From assembly GCA_001314905.1 (NCBI GenBank), contig LJZT01000043.1:1-34998 (forward strand): a DNA stretch of 34,998 bases, in the 5' to 3' direction. Within the stretch, counting starts at the first letter, position 1. Each line of letters begins with the position of its first letter. Shown here piece by piece: positions 26,494 through 34,268 of the stretch. The notes under the pieces were generated by a model. It saw only the letters and a list, made by a program, of their open reading frames with translations, was not told the DNA's origin and searched no databases. Origin of the DNA: Phormidium sp. OSCR (GTDB lineage: Bacteria; Cyanobacteriota; Cyanobacteriia; Cyanobacteriales; Geitlerinemataceae). Both the position numbers and the translations under genes were made by a program.

Positions 26494-26566
26494 GGTAATT
26501 TCCTGGATTTTAAAATTAAGGTAAACTGTGTTCTTTGGGCAAATTCCTGTTAGATTGAACTGAGGG

Positions 26567-27085
26567 TTAGAAGCCATCTAACGAGGCGCGACCTGTGGTT
26601 TTCATCCAGTTTTGCGCTTCGATGTAGTTATTGGGTGCCAAGCGAACCGCTTGTTTCCAATAGTCAGCCGCCTTATCAAAAAAGGCTTCAGAGGCATCGA
26701 AATCCCCTTCTTCCTTGGCCCGTTCTCCTCGATATTGATAAATCACGGCGATGTTATTAAAAGCTTGGGGCATCCGAGGATTTAACTCTAGGGCTTCATG
26801 ATATTTCTCTAGCCCTTTGTCATGTTCGCCATTGCTCGTATAAATCAGCCCCATGTTATAGAGAATATAACTGCGATCGTTGGGGTCATCTTCGAGTTTT
26901 AAGGCTTCTTTGTAGTTGTCCATGGCCTCGGCATATTCACCATCGGCTTGAGCGGACATCCCATCACGATAGTAGGCAAAGGCTTCTTTTGCTGATTGTT
27001 TGGCGGGCAGAATTTTGAGGATGATATCTGCCATCACCGTAAAGGATTTATCGATGAAATTGTCGTTGCGTTGTGTGCGTGGCAT
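26567..27085 (-). CDS. ycf3: Photosystem I assembly protein Ycf3
   Basis: 172 residues, the normal length. TPR protein of the thylakoid surface needed to assemble PsaA/PsaB. It starts [20 protein letters not shown], as in other cyanobacteria and plastids. Three TPRs follow at about 35-68 ([21 protein letters not shown]), 72-105 ([20 protein letters not shown]) and 118-153. An array of heptamer repeats begins 11 nt before the start codon, leaving only a short spacer (CTTAAAAAACC) without a normal ribosome site. Confidence 0.97.
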   Translation of the reverse strand: MPRTQRNDNFIDKSFTVMADIILKILPAKQSAKEAFAYYRDGMSAQADGEYAEAMDNYKEALKLEDDPNDRSYILYNMGLIYTSNGEHDKGLEKYHEALELNPRMPQAFNNIAVIYQYRGERAKEEGDFDASEAFFDKAADYWKQAVRLAPNNYIEAQNWMKTTGRASLDGF

Positions 27086-27095
27086 GGTTTTTTAA

Positions 27096-27172
27096 GGGAA
27101 CAGGGAACAGGGAATAGGGAACAGGGAACAGGGAACAGGGAACAGGGAACAGGGAACAGGGAACAGGGAACA
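27096..27172. repeat. Heptamer array (GGGAACA), 11 units
   Basis: Eleven consecutive units of GGGAACA with one variant (GGGAATA at 27110). It lies directly upstream of ycf3 and reads as CCCTGTT on the ycf3 coding strand. This is an STRR-type repeat of filamentous cyanobacteria. Confidence 0.97.
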
Positions 27173-27373
27173 GGGATAACCCACCCCTGGCCCCTCCCAG
27201 GAGGGGAAGAAAAGACGTAGGGGCGTACCCTTGTGGTCGCCCGAGGCAAGAGGCATAACCCACCCCGCCCTCCGGGCACCCCTCCCACCGAGGGGAAGGC
27301 AAGAGGGGATAACCTACCCCGCCCTTGGGGGAATCCGTTTTTTAGCTTAATCGATCCGTTGTTGTTTGTGGGG
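27173..27373. repeat. Cluster of dispersed GC-rich repeats between ispD and ycf3
   Basis: Three copies of the AACC(C/T)ACCCC...CCTCCC(A/C)...GAGGGG type repeat (about 27178, 27258 and 27310) surround one copy of the hairpin repeat also seen at 10163 (27220-27242). Reading frames here only translate the repeats. Confidence 0.7.
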
Positions 27374-28066
27374 TTAAGATTGGCGATCGCGGTGGTTGAG
27401 GACGAAGCTGGCGATGGTGAGGTCGATGGGGGTGGTGACTTTTAGGTTGGTGTCTTCGCCGGGGACGATGTGAACCTTAAGCTGGCATTTCTCAAATAAT
27501 GCCGCATCGTCGGTGACTTGCCAACCCTCTCGCCGGCCGCGATCGTGGCAGGCTTTCAGGGTAGCCACCTCGAAGCCTTGGGGGGTTTGGGCGGCCCAGA
27601 GACGACGGCGATCGGGGGTATCCTGGATTTCTAGGTCGTCGTTGACGACTTTGATGGTATCTTTGACCGGAATCGCGGCGATGAGTCCAGGACAGGTCTG
27701 AACCTCTTTGGCACAGCGGTTAAAGAGATCCGGCGTCGCCAAACACCTGGCCCCATCATGGATGAGAACATGGCGGGCATCGTTGGGAAGGGCCTGTAAG
27801 CCGTTATAGACGGACTCCTGGCGGGTGTCTCCTCCCTGGATGAAGTGAACCGGTGTCCGCAGGGCCAGTTGACTGAGAATGTCCTTAAACTCGTCGCGAT
27901 CGCCGGGTTGACAAATTAAGCCAATCCAGGTGATGGCTTCGGCGGCTTCGGCGGCTTTGAGGGTCCAGGCGAGAATCGACTCGTTGAGTAGGGGGAGTAA
28001 GAGTTTATTGCGATCGCTGCCCATACGGCGACCAACGCCCGCCGCAGGGATGAGTAGATGGGTCAT
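27374..28066 (-). CDS. ispD: 2-C-methyl-D-erythritol 4-phosphate cytidylyltransferase
   Basis: 230 residues. Joins CTP and MEP in the non-mevalonate pathway to isoprenoids, hence to carotenoids and the phytol of chlorophyll. HLLIPAAGVGRRMGSDRNKLLLPL is the nucleotide-binding start, VLIHDGARCLATPDL the central motif, IPVKDTIKVV and QTPQGFEV the substrate loop, and VTDDAALFEK and PGEDTNLKVTTPIDL the C-terminal motifs. The start at 28066 fits the family. The open frame upstream to 28195 is a translation of repeats. Heptamers begin five bases from the start, so no normal ribosome site remains. Confidence 0.96.
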   Translation of the reverse strand: MTHLLIPAAGVGRRMGSDRNKLLLPLLNESILAWTLKAAEAAEAITWIGLICQPGDRDEFKDILSQLALRTPVHFIQGGDTRQESVYNGLQALPNDARHVLIHDGARCLATPDLFNRCAKEVQTCPGLIAAIPVKDTIKVVNDDLEIQDTPDRRRLWAAQTPQGFEVATLKACHDRGRREGWQVTDDAALFEKCQLKVHIVPGEDTNLKVTTPIDLTIASFVLNHRDRQS

Positions 28067-28070
28067 AGGA

Positions 28071-28098
28071 GGGAACAGGGAACAGGGAACAGGGAACA
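28071..28098. repeat. Heptamer array (GGGAACA), 4 units
   Basis: Four exact units just upstream of the ispD start codon. Confidence 0.95.
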
Positions 28099-28103
28099 GG
28101 GGA

Positions 28104-28145
28104 GGCAAGAGGCAAGAGGCAAGAGGCAAGAGGCAAGGGACAAGA
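28104..28145. repeat. Second heptamer array (GGCAAGA), 6 units
   Basis: GGCAAGA four times exactly and two variant units, directly behind the GGGAACA array. A dispersed GC-rich repeat then fills the rest of the gap to the ygfZ stop codon. Confidence 0.9.
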
Positions 28146-28199
28146 GGCATAACCCACCCCGCCCTCCGGGCACCCCTCCCAAGAGGGGATGGCAAGAGG
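28146..28199. repeat. Dispersed GC-rich repeat next to the ygfZ stop
   Basis: It matches the element at 27249-27302 (CATAACCCACCCCGCCCTCC...GCACCCCTCCC), so the two copies are close to identical over about 45 bases. Confidence 0.8.
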
Positions 28200-29279
28200 C
28201 TATTTCTCGGCGGTGGTGAGGTAGCCTCGGGAGAGGAAGGGAACCTCGATAACTGTCGCGTTGCTGGACCCGACCTGAACCGATAAGCCTGGGCCTCCGG
28301 CTTTGGTGCGAATATAGCCTAAGCCGAGATAGCCGTCGTCTGTGGCGACGATGCTGGTGAGAGTCCCCACTTTAGTCTCGTCCACCTGAATCGGGGTTCC
28401 GGGGGCGACAAACTCACTGAGGCGGAGTCCCCAGAGTTGCTGTTTGACCCCTTGATAGGTGTTGAGACGGGCGATGGTTTCTTGTCCGATGTAACAGCCT
28501 TTGTCGAAGGAAATATAGTCCCAAAGTCCGGCTTCGAGGGGATTATAGTCTAGGGTGAGTTCGGCATCGGGGGCGGGTCGTCCCTGTTGAATGCGTAGTT
28601 GCTGCCAAACGGTTTCTCCGAGGGGGGTTGCCCCAGTCTCGTGCAAGGCGGTCCAGATGCTGGCGGCTTGGTCTGCGTCACACAGAAGAGTATAGCCAGG
28701 GAGGTTGAGACCATTCCCGGCCCCGAGACGAATTTGGGGGGAATTGGGGAGATGGTCGAGGCTGAGGAGGCGATGTTGTCCGGGGGGGATGTCTGGCGAG
28801 AGACCGAGTTGTTGCAGCAGTTGAGGGCTGCTGTCACCGATGAGGCTAAAACAGGCTGTTTCTGAAGTGCGATCGCGCAACTCGACGTCATCGGCCGGGA
28901 AGATATAGCGGTCTAGGAGTTGGAAGAGGGTGTCGCGGCGACTAGGGGAAACTAAGAGAATCACCGCTTCTTCGGTGATGTAGGCAGTGGCGAGATCCAG
29001 GGTACGGGCTGTGTTGTTGACAAACACCGTTTCACAGAGGTCTCCCGGCTGCCGTTGGTTAAAGGCATTGGTACTTTGATTATGGACAAAGCGAAGGCGA
29101 TCGCCCCCAGTGAGTTCTAAGCGTCCCCAGGGGGTGCGATCGTACAAGGCCACCCCAGATTGGGCCGCCTGGAGGGCCTGGCCGTCATTGTTAAAACTCA
29201 CAGCCGCCATAACTCCTGGGGCAATGTCCTCGGCGATCGCCCCGGCGGCCCGTTGTATCTCCTGTAACTCCTGATTCAT
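28200..29279 (-). CDS. ygfZ: Folate-binding YgfZ/GcvT-related protein
   Basis: 359 residues. The family helps make or repair iron-sulfur proteins with a folate cofactor. The diagnostic motif KGCYIGQETIARL is present (about residue 260), with its conserved cysteine. The GcvT-like fold is also seen in LYDRTPWGRLELTGGDRLRFVHNQSTN near residues 45-72. Length is close to the family norm. The start ATG at 29279 leads into MNQELQEIQRAAGA. The following gene on this strand is ispD, separated only by repeats. Confidence 0.9.
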   Translation of the reverse strand: MNQELQEIQRAAGAIAEDIAPGVMAAVSFNNDGQALQAAQSGVALYDRTPWGRLELTGGDRLRFVHNQSTNAFNQRQPGDLCETVFVNNTARTLDLATAYITEEAVILLVSPSRRDTLFQLLDRYIFPADDVELRDRTSETACFSLIGDSSPQLLQQLGLSPDIPPGQHRLLSLDHLPNSPQIRLGAGNGLNLPGYTLLCDADQAASIWTALHETGATPLGETVWQQLRIQQGRPAPDAELTLDYNPLEAGLWDYISFDKGCYIGQETIARLNTYQGVKQQLWGLRLSEFVAPGTPIQVDETKVGTLTSIVATDDGYLGLGYIRTKAGGPGLSVQVGSSNATVIEVPFLSRGYLTTAEK

Positions 29280-29370
29280 AGTCGAGAGGATATGATGATG
29301 CAGATTGCTCTTTTCCCCAGGATACAGGGAAGCCAGGGACAGTTCCTAGCCTCTTGCCCCCTATTCACTA

Positions 29371-29496
29371 TTCCCTATTCCCTATTCCCTGTTCCCTGTT
29401 CCCTATTCCCTATTCCCTGTTCCCTGTTCCCTGTTCCCTGTTCCCTGTTCCCTGTTCCCTGTTCCCTGTTCCCTGTTCCCTGTTCCCTGTTCCCTA
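29371..29496. repeat. Heptamer array (TTCCCTG/TTCCCTA), 18 units
   Basis: Eighteen consecutive units, mostly TTCCCTG with several TTCCCTA, ending three bases before the stop codon of the GerMN-like gene. On the minus strand it reads as GGGAACA, so relative to the genes it is in the opposite orientation to the arrays at ycf3 and ispD. Confidence 0.97.
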
Positions 29497-29499
29497 TTT

Positions 29500-30102
29500 T
29501 CAAAACCGCAACGGTTGTCCCTGACTGGTGAACTCAACCCTGGCAATATCGAGTTCGGGGTTTTCTAGGAGTGTGCTGCGTAAACTCCCCAGGAGAGAGA
29601 ATTGTTCACACGTCGACAGAGAAGACCAACGGCGGGGTGCGTCGGGGGCGATGCGTAAATCCACATTCACAACCCCAGTCATATCGTCTCGTTGGACACG
29701 ATAGCCCGCTAGACGAAACTCCCCCTGAGCCCAATCTTTGAGAACATGACCGATCGCCCCTTCGGTGGGTTGTTCTCGCGAGACTTGTTCGGTTCGGGGG
29801 ATGAGGTTCTCGCAAAAGAGATCAGGACGATAGACGGTGACGGTGAGGCTTGGCTGATCGAGACTTGGGTCTTGGGGATTGGGATTGTCGGGTGTTAACT
29901 CCACGTCGTTAGAATTTACGTCGGCTTCTGATGTCGTCGCGGGCGGTTCGGGGGAACTCGGTTCTGTATCTGTAATTAGGGGTTGGCGACTGCGGGGGGA
30001 ACCAAACCGTCGTTGGGCTAGGGCCGAATCGGCCATGGCCAGGCTGGCGATCGCCCCGGTGAGGAACAACAGCAGATATGATTTGATACTGTTACTGCGC
30101 AT
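29500..30102 (-). CDS. Secreted GerMN-like protein
   Basis: 200 residues from the ATG at 30102. Residues 1-30 ([24 protein letters not shown]) are a clear Sec signal peptide with an Ala-x-Ala cut. A disordered acidic, Pro/Ser-rich linker follows to about residue 82. From [20 protein letters not shown] to the end the pattern fits a GerMN-type domain ([61 protein letters not shown]), a domain of spore and envelope proteins that also occurs in cyanobacteria. The product is probably periplasmic. The open frame upstream of the chosen start overlaps pyrB antisense and is rejected. Confidence 0.75.
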   Translation of the reverse strand: MRSNSIKSYLLLFLTGAIASLAMADSALAQRRFGSPRSRQPLITDTEPSSPEPPATTSEADVNSNDVELTPDNPNPQDPSLDQPSLTVTVYRPDLFCENLIPRTEQVSREQPTEGAIGHVLKDWAQGEFRLAGYRVQRDDMTGVVNVDLRIAPDAPRRWSSLSTCEQFSLLGSLRSTLLENPELDIARVEFTSQGQPLRF

Positions 30103-30115
30103 AGTTAAACCTTTA

Positions 30116-31117
30116 ATGACTGTCATAGCAACTCCTCCTTGGACTCGGCGACATATCCTGTCCTTAGAAGACTTCTCTGTTCCTGAATACGACACGGTGT
30201 TACGTACAGCCGCAAGTTTTCGGGAAGTCTTATCTCGACGGACGAAGAAAGTCCCGACGTTGCAGGGACGGGTGGTGACGAATTTATTTTTTGAGCCTTC
30301 GACTCGCACTCGCAGCAGCTTTGAGTTAGCAGCGAAACGACTCTCGGCCGATACCCTTAATTTTGCGCCGGGGAACTCCTCGTTAACGAAGGGAGAGACC
30401 ATTTTAGATACTGCCAAGACCTATCTAGCGATGGGGACGGATATGATGGTAATACGCCATCAACAGGCGGGGGTTCCGCAGATTATTGCCCGCGAGATGG
30501 AACGCCTCGGCACTCATGTGGGGGTCCTCAATGCGGGGGATGGCTTACATGAACATCCTTCTCAGGCCTTGTTGGATTTATTTACGATTTGTGCTCACTT
30601 AGATCGTGACAATCCGCGAACTGAGCTATTGCAGGGTAAGAAAATCGCCATTGTTGGAGATATCTTGCATTCTCGGGTGGCGCGATCGAACATTTGGAGT
30701 TTAACCACCAGTGGGGCCGAGGTTCACCTTGCGGCACCGCCGACTCTGCTTCCGAGGCTGTTTCTTGAGGCGATGGCAGGGAATCACCCGGAACGGTTGC
30801 ACCTCCACTGGGACTTAGATGAGGCCTTGGAGGGGGCGGATTTTGTGATGACGCTGCGGTTACAGCGAGAACGGATGACGGCCCATTTGTTGCCCAGTTT
30901 GCGCGAGTATCATCAGTCGTTTGGCATCACGCGCGATCGCCTCAACCAGTGTCAGCCTGAGGTGAAACTCCTACATCCCGGCCCGACGAATCGCGGTGTG
31001 GAACTCAGTTCTGAGGTGATGGACGACCCGGAGTTGAGTCTGATTCAGGCCCAAGTGACCAGTGGTGTGGCGGTTCGCATGGCCCTGTTGTATCTCATGG
31101 GTGGCAGTCATGGTTAG
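30116..31117 (+). CDS. pyrB: Aspartate carbamoyltransferase, catalytic chain
   Basis: 333 residues. First committed step of pyrimidine synthesis, carbamoyl phosphate + aspartate. [19 protein letters not shown] starts the domain, [19 protein letters not shown] is the carbamoyl-phosphate site, GMVIRH-like [10 protein letters not shown] and [12 protein letters not shown] follow, and [18 protein letters not shown] closes the active site. The ATG at 30116 is the first start that fits. It is 13 nt from the divergent start codon at 30102, so its promoter must lie within the coding part of that gene. No ribosome site is seen. Confidence 0.97.
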   Translation: MTVIATPPWTRRHILSLEDFSVPEYDTVLRTAASFREVLSRRTKKVPTLQGRVVTNLFFEPSTRTRSSFELAAKRLSADTLNFAPGNSSLTKGETILDTAKTYLAMGTDMMVIRHQQAGVPQIIAREMERLGTHVGVLNAGDGLHEHPSQALLDLFTICAHLDRDNPRTELLQGKKIAIVGDILHSRVARSNIWSLTTSGAEVHLAAPPTLLPRLFLEAMAGNHPERLHLHWDLDEALEGADFVMTLRLQRERMTAHLLPSLREYHQSFGITRDRLNQCQPEVKLLHPGPTNRGVELSSEVMDDPELSLIQAQVTSGVAVRMALLYLMGGSHG

Positions 31118-31154
31118 CCAGGCGGGGCAATTCCCAGAAACACGCCAACAGCAA

Positions 31155-31178
31155 AAGCGCCCCCCGCAGAAGGCGCTT
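31155..31178. terminator. Stem-loop terminator downstream of pyrB
   Basis: AAGCGCC (31155-31161) pairs with GGCGCTT (31172-31178) around a ten-base loop. On the minus strand the stem is followed by TT, on the plus strand by AGTTCT. Nearly the same sequence ends psbA (34718-34746). Confidence 0.55.
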
Positions 31179-31185
31179 AGTTCTC

Positions 31186-31372
31186 ATACGGAATCCGCAT
31201 ACCATAGCCCCTTCCTCGTGACTTGGCTCTGCCAAGTCATGCCCAACGGGAGGGCCTCCCGATTGCAGGCGGCAGAACCGCTCAGAGTCCGTGTCACGGC
31301 TTGAGCCATGACACGAGTAAAGAGGGAGACGGAGTCCGCATAAAGCGGAGTTTTCAAAACTAGATTCCGTAT
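31186..31372. mobile_element. Nested-hairpin element with inverted terminal repeats (MITE/REP-like)
   Basis: The outer arms ATACGGAATC (31186-31195) and GATTCCGTAT (31363-31372) are exact inverted repeats. Between them stand TGACTTGGC/GCCAAGTCA (31219-31239), CGGGAGG/CCTCCCG (31247-31261), GCGG/CCGC (31269-31281), CGTGTCA..GGC/GCC..TGACACG (31290-31315), TCCGC/GCGGA (31335-31349) and AGTTTT-C-AAAACT (31349-31361). A 14-base direct repeat (ACGGARTCCGCATA) lies near both ends (31188, 31329). No open frame of note crosses it. I infer a non-autonomous element or structured RNA. Confidence 0.6.
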
Positions 31373-31595
31373 TAGTGAACTAGAGGGACTCTCTTGAGGG
31401 GACAAAAATGCTGAAGTATAAGCAGAAATTCAAGAACTCATACCAAGCAAGGTTAATTGTTAAGTCGGGTCAATACTCGTATACAGTGTCTTGACAGTAC
31501 TGGTTTGCTGGTCTAGGGGACGACTAGGAAAACCTTAGATTGGTGATGTATGGGTTGCTCTTCCAATGGCTTAAAGTAGCTTAAAGCTGAAAAAC

Positions 31596-32642
31596 CTAAA
31601 CGCCATGACGTAAAACAGCTTGACGAATATCATTCTCAACTGCCAGGATTACATCCATAATTCCTGTTCCTTCAGCATTCTCAAGTAATGAGTATTGAAA
31701 CTCCTGAATATAGGCTTCCAGATTCTTTTTTAGGTCAGGCCGTGATTTAGCAACTGTATTCTTGTAATCCCAAACATCCCAAGCTAAAATTGCAATACCA
31801 AGAAGTGGGTTGACAACTGTGGCGATACTCTCAGCAGCAAGAATTGTCGAGCTTTTTGTCACTATTTTTAAACCTGCTTTAGCAGCCAGATTCGCGACCA
31901 CCTTGACAGTAATGACGCCACCCAATGCAACGGTGGCTTCCGTGAAAAGATTACCTGTTAAATCTGTTCCTGTCCAGTTATGCTCATTGGTTCCTGTATT
32001 ATAAATGATGTTAGAAATGTCACGAGTATGCCGCTCCCACTCAACAGAGGGAATTTGATATTGCGCCTGAACTCTGGAGAATTGGAAGCCAAGGCTGTTA
32101 GCATAAAGTGGACCAACTCGCTTAACGATGTTTAGTAAATCTTGCTGGACTTGATCGTCAAAAACAATCTCCATGAATTTCCTATTAAACTCGTCAGTCA
32201 TCCTGGCTTGTATAATTTCATCAGCGTTGAGGTATTTCTCCCGGTCAGACCTAAGAACATTTAGGAAATCAACCTTGTAACCCATCCAGGCAAAAGGAAC
32301 TCCAAGCTCTGTCGTTTTTGTATGCCAGAAACCGAAATGCCAGTCTAAAAACTTATCGATTTTTTTGTTGACTTTTCTCGACCAAGATTCAAGTTCATTG
32401 TGGGCATATTCCTCAGCTATGCTACTAGATGTCTCCAATGCGTTAACCAGAGCCTTGTCAACTTGAACCCATTCTTCTTGAGATAGTTGACGCTGAATTT
32501 CTGAGATTGCTGTCGCATCTTGCGCGGTTGATAAGGGAAAGGCTTCAGCGGCCTGTATCGTTAGTGGATTGATAGAAAGAAATAACCAAATAATCGCAAT
32601 AAAAAACGAAAACTTCCTTCGAGCTTTTGTGATGAGACACAT
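31596..32642 (-). CDS. Secreted protein, second member of a paralogous pair, unrecognised
   Basis: 348 residues. Residues 1-32 are a Sec-type signal peptide (basic start, hydrophobic FFIAIIWLFLSI, Ala-rich cut near IQAAEA). A helical region follows with EYAHNELESWSRK then FLDWHFGFWHTKTTEL at 98-112, a region around YQIPSVEWERH at 195-205, a hydrophobic alanine/valine-rich part at 235-288 that could enter a membrane, and AWDVWDYKNTVAK at 288-299 followed by NLEAYIQEFQYSLLENAEGTGIMDVI. The same landmarks occur in the same order in the 470-residue protein encoded 38 nt upstream. I do not recognise the family. The order of signal, helices and hydrophobic hairpin would suit a periplasmic or membrane-active protein. 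Confidence 0.75.
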   Translation of the reverse strand: MCLITKARRKFSFFIAIIWLFLSINPLTIQAAEAFPLSTAQDATAISEIQRQLSQEEWVQVDKALVNALETSSSIAEEYAHNELESWSRKVNKKIDKFLDWHFGFWHTKTTELGVPFAWMGYKVDFLNVLRSDREKYLNADEIIQARMTDEFNRKFMEIVFDDQVQQDLLNIVKRVGPLYANSLGFQFSRVQAQYQIPSVEWERHTRDISNIIYNTGTNEHNWTGTDLTGNLFTEATVALGGVITVKVVANLAAKAGLKIVTKSSTILAAESIATVVNPLLGIAILAWDVWDYKNTVAKSRPDLKKNLEAYIQEFQYSLLENAEGTGIMDVILAVENDIRQAVLRHGV

Positions 32643-32680
32643 AGTTCAAGAGTAGATATAGAGGTCATGAAGAGCTGATT

Positions 32681-34093
32681 TTAGTATCCTGAGTACTCGA
32701 GATTTTTAATAGCAATTAATGCCTCAAATAAACTTCTATCAATTCTGTCGATAATAGTCATGATGCCACTATCGGGATTGTCTAAGATTGAATATTCAAG
32801 CTCATTAATGTAGCTCACTAAATTTTGGCGAACAATGGGCTTTTCAACAGCGGCAGATCGATTGGTATCCCAAATGTCCCATAGAACAATTCCCGCACCG
32901 ACTGAAGCATCAAGAAGTGTTCCGCCAACCTTGCCTGCTACGGCTCCGGCTGTTTTACCAGCTACTTTAGCACCGACTTTTGCAGAAAGCTTTGTGACAA
33001 CCTTCGTTCCCACTGCTGGAATTGCTGATTTGACCACAGGCTTGAAAGCTAAGTATGCAGTGGCTGTTGAGACACGAGCTAGGGGAAAACTTATTATATT
33101 TCCCTCAATGTCAGGAATATTGACCGATGTATTTTCCAGGTACTCTTGCCATTGTGCTTTAGGAATACCTGCGTAGCGAGGAATCTCTGAAAAATCCTGC
33201 CTTAGAGACTGTAAATATTTTTTTGAGGTTTTGGTGGCAATTCGTTTTAACGTTAACTGCGAAATTGTAGGCCGTAAAACTCGCTTTGAAAATTCAACCT
33301 GAAAGTCTTCCGTAATTTGTTCAGCAATCTTTTCCTCTGGTGTCTGAGAATTAGGATCTAGCCATCTTTGAGTGTTTGCAGAAATTCCTGTCAAAAAAGC
33401 TTTATATTCAACAGACTTTTGGTTGAAATAACCGAAATACCAGTCCAAAAAACTATTGTCAACGGCTTCAATCAGGGTGTCCCCCCATTTATCTAATTCA
33501 GACTGAGCATATTCCTCCGCCTCTGCACGTGCCTCTTCAAGTTTGTCACGAATTTGATTTTCATAAGCCAACCAATCAATTTGAGACGATGACTGGGTAT
33601 TCTTGTCAGAACTCTGAGACAGGGAGGGCTGCGATGACCTCGCCGAGGAGTCTAAGTCTGGAGCAAAGGCTTGAGCAATGAATAGCTGACCGATTAAGGG
33701 AATTAAAACGACAACGACGACAATTGCCCAGATAATTGTAGAAAATTTGGGTAACTTGAACTTTCCTGCTCCAGAAAGCTCTGGACTCTGTGGACTCTCT
33801 TGGGTGCTGACGTTAGAACCGTTTTGGGCAGAAGATTGTAGCGTTTCTGGCTCTATATTCTGGTCGGGTTTTAGCCGGTAAAGAGCTGTCTCAGGACTTC
33901 CCTCACTCTGAGAGTCTGAGGGGACTGTGATGAGAACGTTATCTTCGAGCAGTTGTTGGAGAATCGGCTCCAAAACCTCGGGACTTTGTTCTAGATGAGA
34001 TGCAAGTTCAGATAAATTTTTCGGGGATTCTGTCTCAAGAAATTCGAGGACTAGGCACTTGAGTTGGTCAGGCGACTTTTGTGAGGAACTCAT
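32681..34093 (-). CDS. Membrane-anchored protein with N-terminal winged-helix-like domain, unrecognised
   Basis: 470 residues. Residues 8-75 (LKCLVLEFLETESPKNLSELASHL and EVLEPILQQLLEDNVLITV) look like a winged helix-turn-helix. A polar linker leads to one membrane helix at about 118-142. Beyond it lies the module shared with the downstream gene: EYAQSELDKWGDTL, FLDWYFGYFNQKSVEY (215-230), EDFQVEFSKRVLRP, YAGIPKAQWQEYLE, a glycine/alanine zipper at 361-402 (AKVGAKVAGKTAGAVAGKVG) and LWDIWDTNRS (404-413) with GIMTIIDRID. A DNA-binding head on the inside and a sensor or effector outside would follow the logic of ToxR/CadC-type regulators. The function is unknown. Confidence 0.75.
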   Translation of the reverse strand: MSSSQKSPDQLKCLVLEFLETESPKNLSELASHLEQSPEVLEPILQQLLEDNVLITVPSDSQSEGSPETALYRLKPDQNIEPETLQSSAQNGSNVSTQESPQSPELSGAGKFKLPKFSTIIWAIVVVVVLIPLIGQLFIAQAFAPDLDSSARSSQPSLSQSSDKNTQSSSQIDWLAYENQIRDKLEEARAEAEEYAQSELDKWGDTLIEAVDNSFLDWYFGYFNQKSVEYKAFLTGISANTQRWLDPNSQTPEEKIAEQITEDFQVEFSKRVLRPTISQLTLKRIATKTSKKYLQSLRQDFSEIPRYAGIPKAQWQEYLENTSVNIPDIEGNIISFPLARVSTATAYLAFKPVVKSAIPAVGTKVVTKLSAKVGAKVAGKTAGAVAGKVGGTLLDASVGAGIVLWDIWDTNRSAAVEKPIVRQNLVSYINELEYSILDNPDSGIMTIIDRIDRSLFEALIAIKNLEYSGY

Positions 34094-34264
34094 GATTTAG
34101 GGGACGAATGCCAAATGGCTAAATCTTGAAGTGAAAGCGTCCGGGCCTGCCCGCTGGCGTTACGTACGTTGAGCTGACCTAAGGCTAGAGCGAAGGCGGC
34201 ATGCGTGATTTTAAGATTAGGTGGTTAGATACTGAATCATCGTAGCTTCACCCTTATTTCGTTG
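34094..34264. other. Leader of the two-gene operon
   Basis: Contains a possible minus-strand promoter at 34239-34268 and GC-rich palindromes such as CGGGCCTGCCCG near 34143. No gene is seen, and no ribosome site precedes the ATG at 34093. Confidence 0.4.
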
Positions 34265-34268
34265 TCAA
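34239..34268 (-). promoter_or_regulatory. Candidate promoter of the two-gene operon
   Basis: On the minus strand TTGACA (34268-34263), an 18-base spacer, then TACGAT (34244-34239). The -35 is perfect and the -10 agrees at four of six bases. It lies about 145 nt before the first gene of the pair and overlaps the stop of the toxin remnant. Confidence 0.4.

Larger units (their letters stand above)
31118..31595. other. Intergenic region with terminator and multi-hairpin element
   Basis: 478 nt. It holds a stem-loop (31155-31178) and a ~190-bp nested-hairpin element (31186-31372). A 28-codon frame at 31408-31494 (MLKYKQKFKNSYQARLIVK...) with GAGGGG upstream may be chance. The sequence is otherwise unremarkable up to the end of the next gene. 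Confidence 0.5.

Noticed and set aside
27034-27302. Overlapping open frames rich in SLFPVPC repeats
   Set aside because: They are translations of the heptamer and GC-rich repeats in several frames; a seven-base unit repeats every 21 bases in any frame.
27096-28145. Possible CRISPR arrays
   Set aside because: The units are contiguous heptamers with no unique spacers, and no cas gene is in the window.
29292-29531. 79-codon plus-strand frame ending in SLFPVPC repeats
   Set aside because: Its coding content is the TTCCCTG array and it overlaps the end of a better-supported gene.
29879-30115. N-terminal extension of pyrB
   Set aside because: It lies antisense to the signal-peptide gene and shows no ATCase sequence before [13 protein letters not shown].
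31062-31405. Short frames crossing the nested-hairpin element on both strands
   Set aside because: They follow the palindromes and start inside pyrB or the repeat; no ribosome site or domain.
31491-31496. TTGACA as a plus-strand promoter
   Set aside because: No -10 at 16-18 nt and no plus-strand gene follows.
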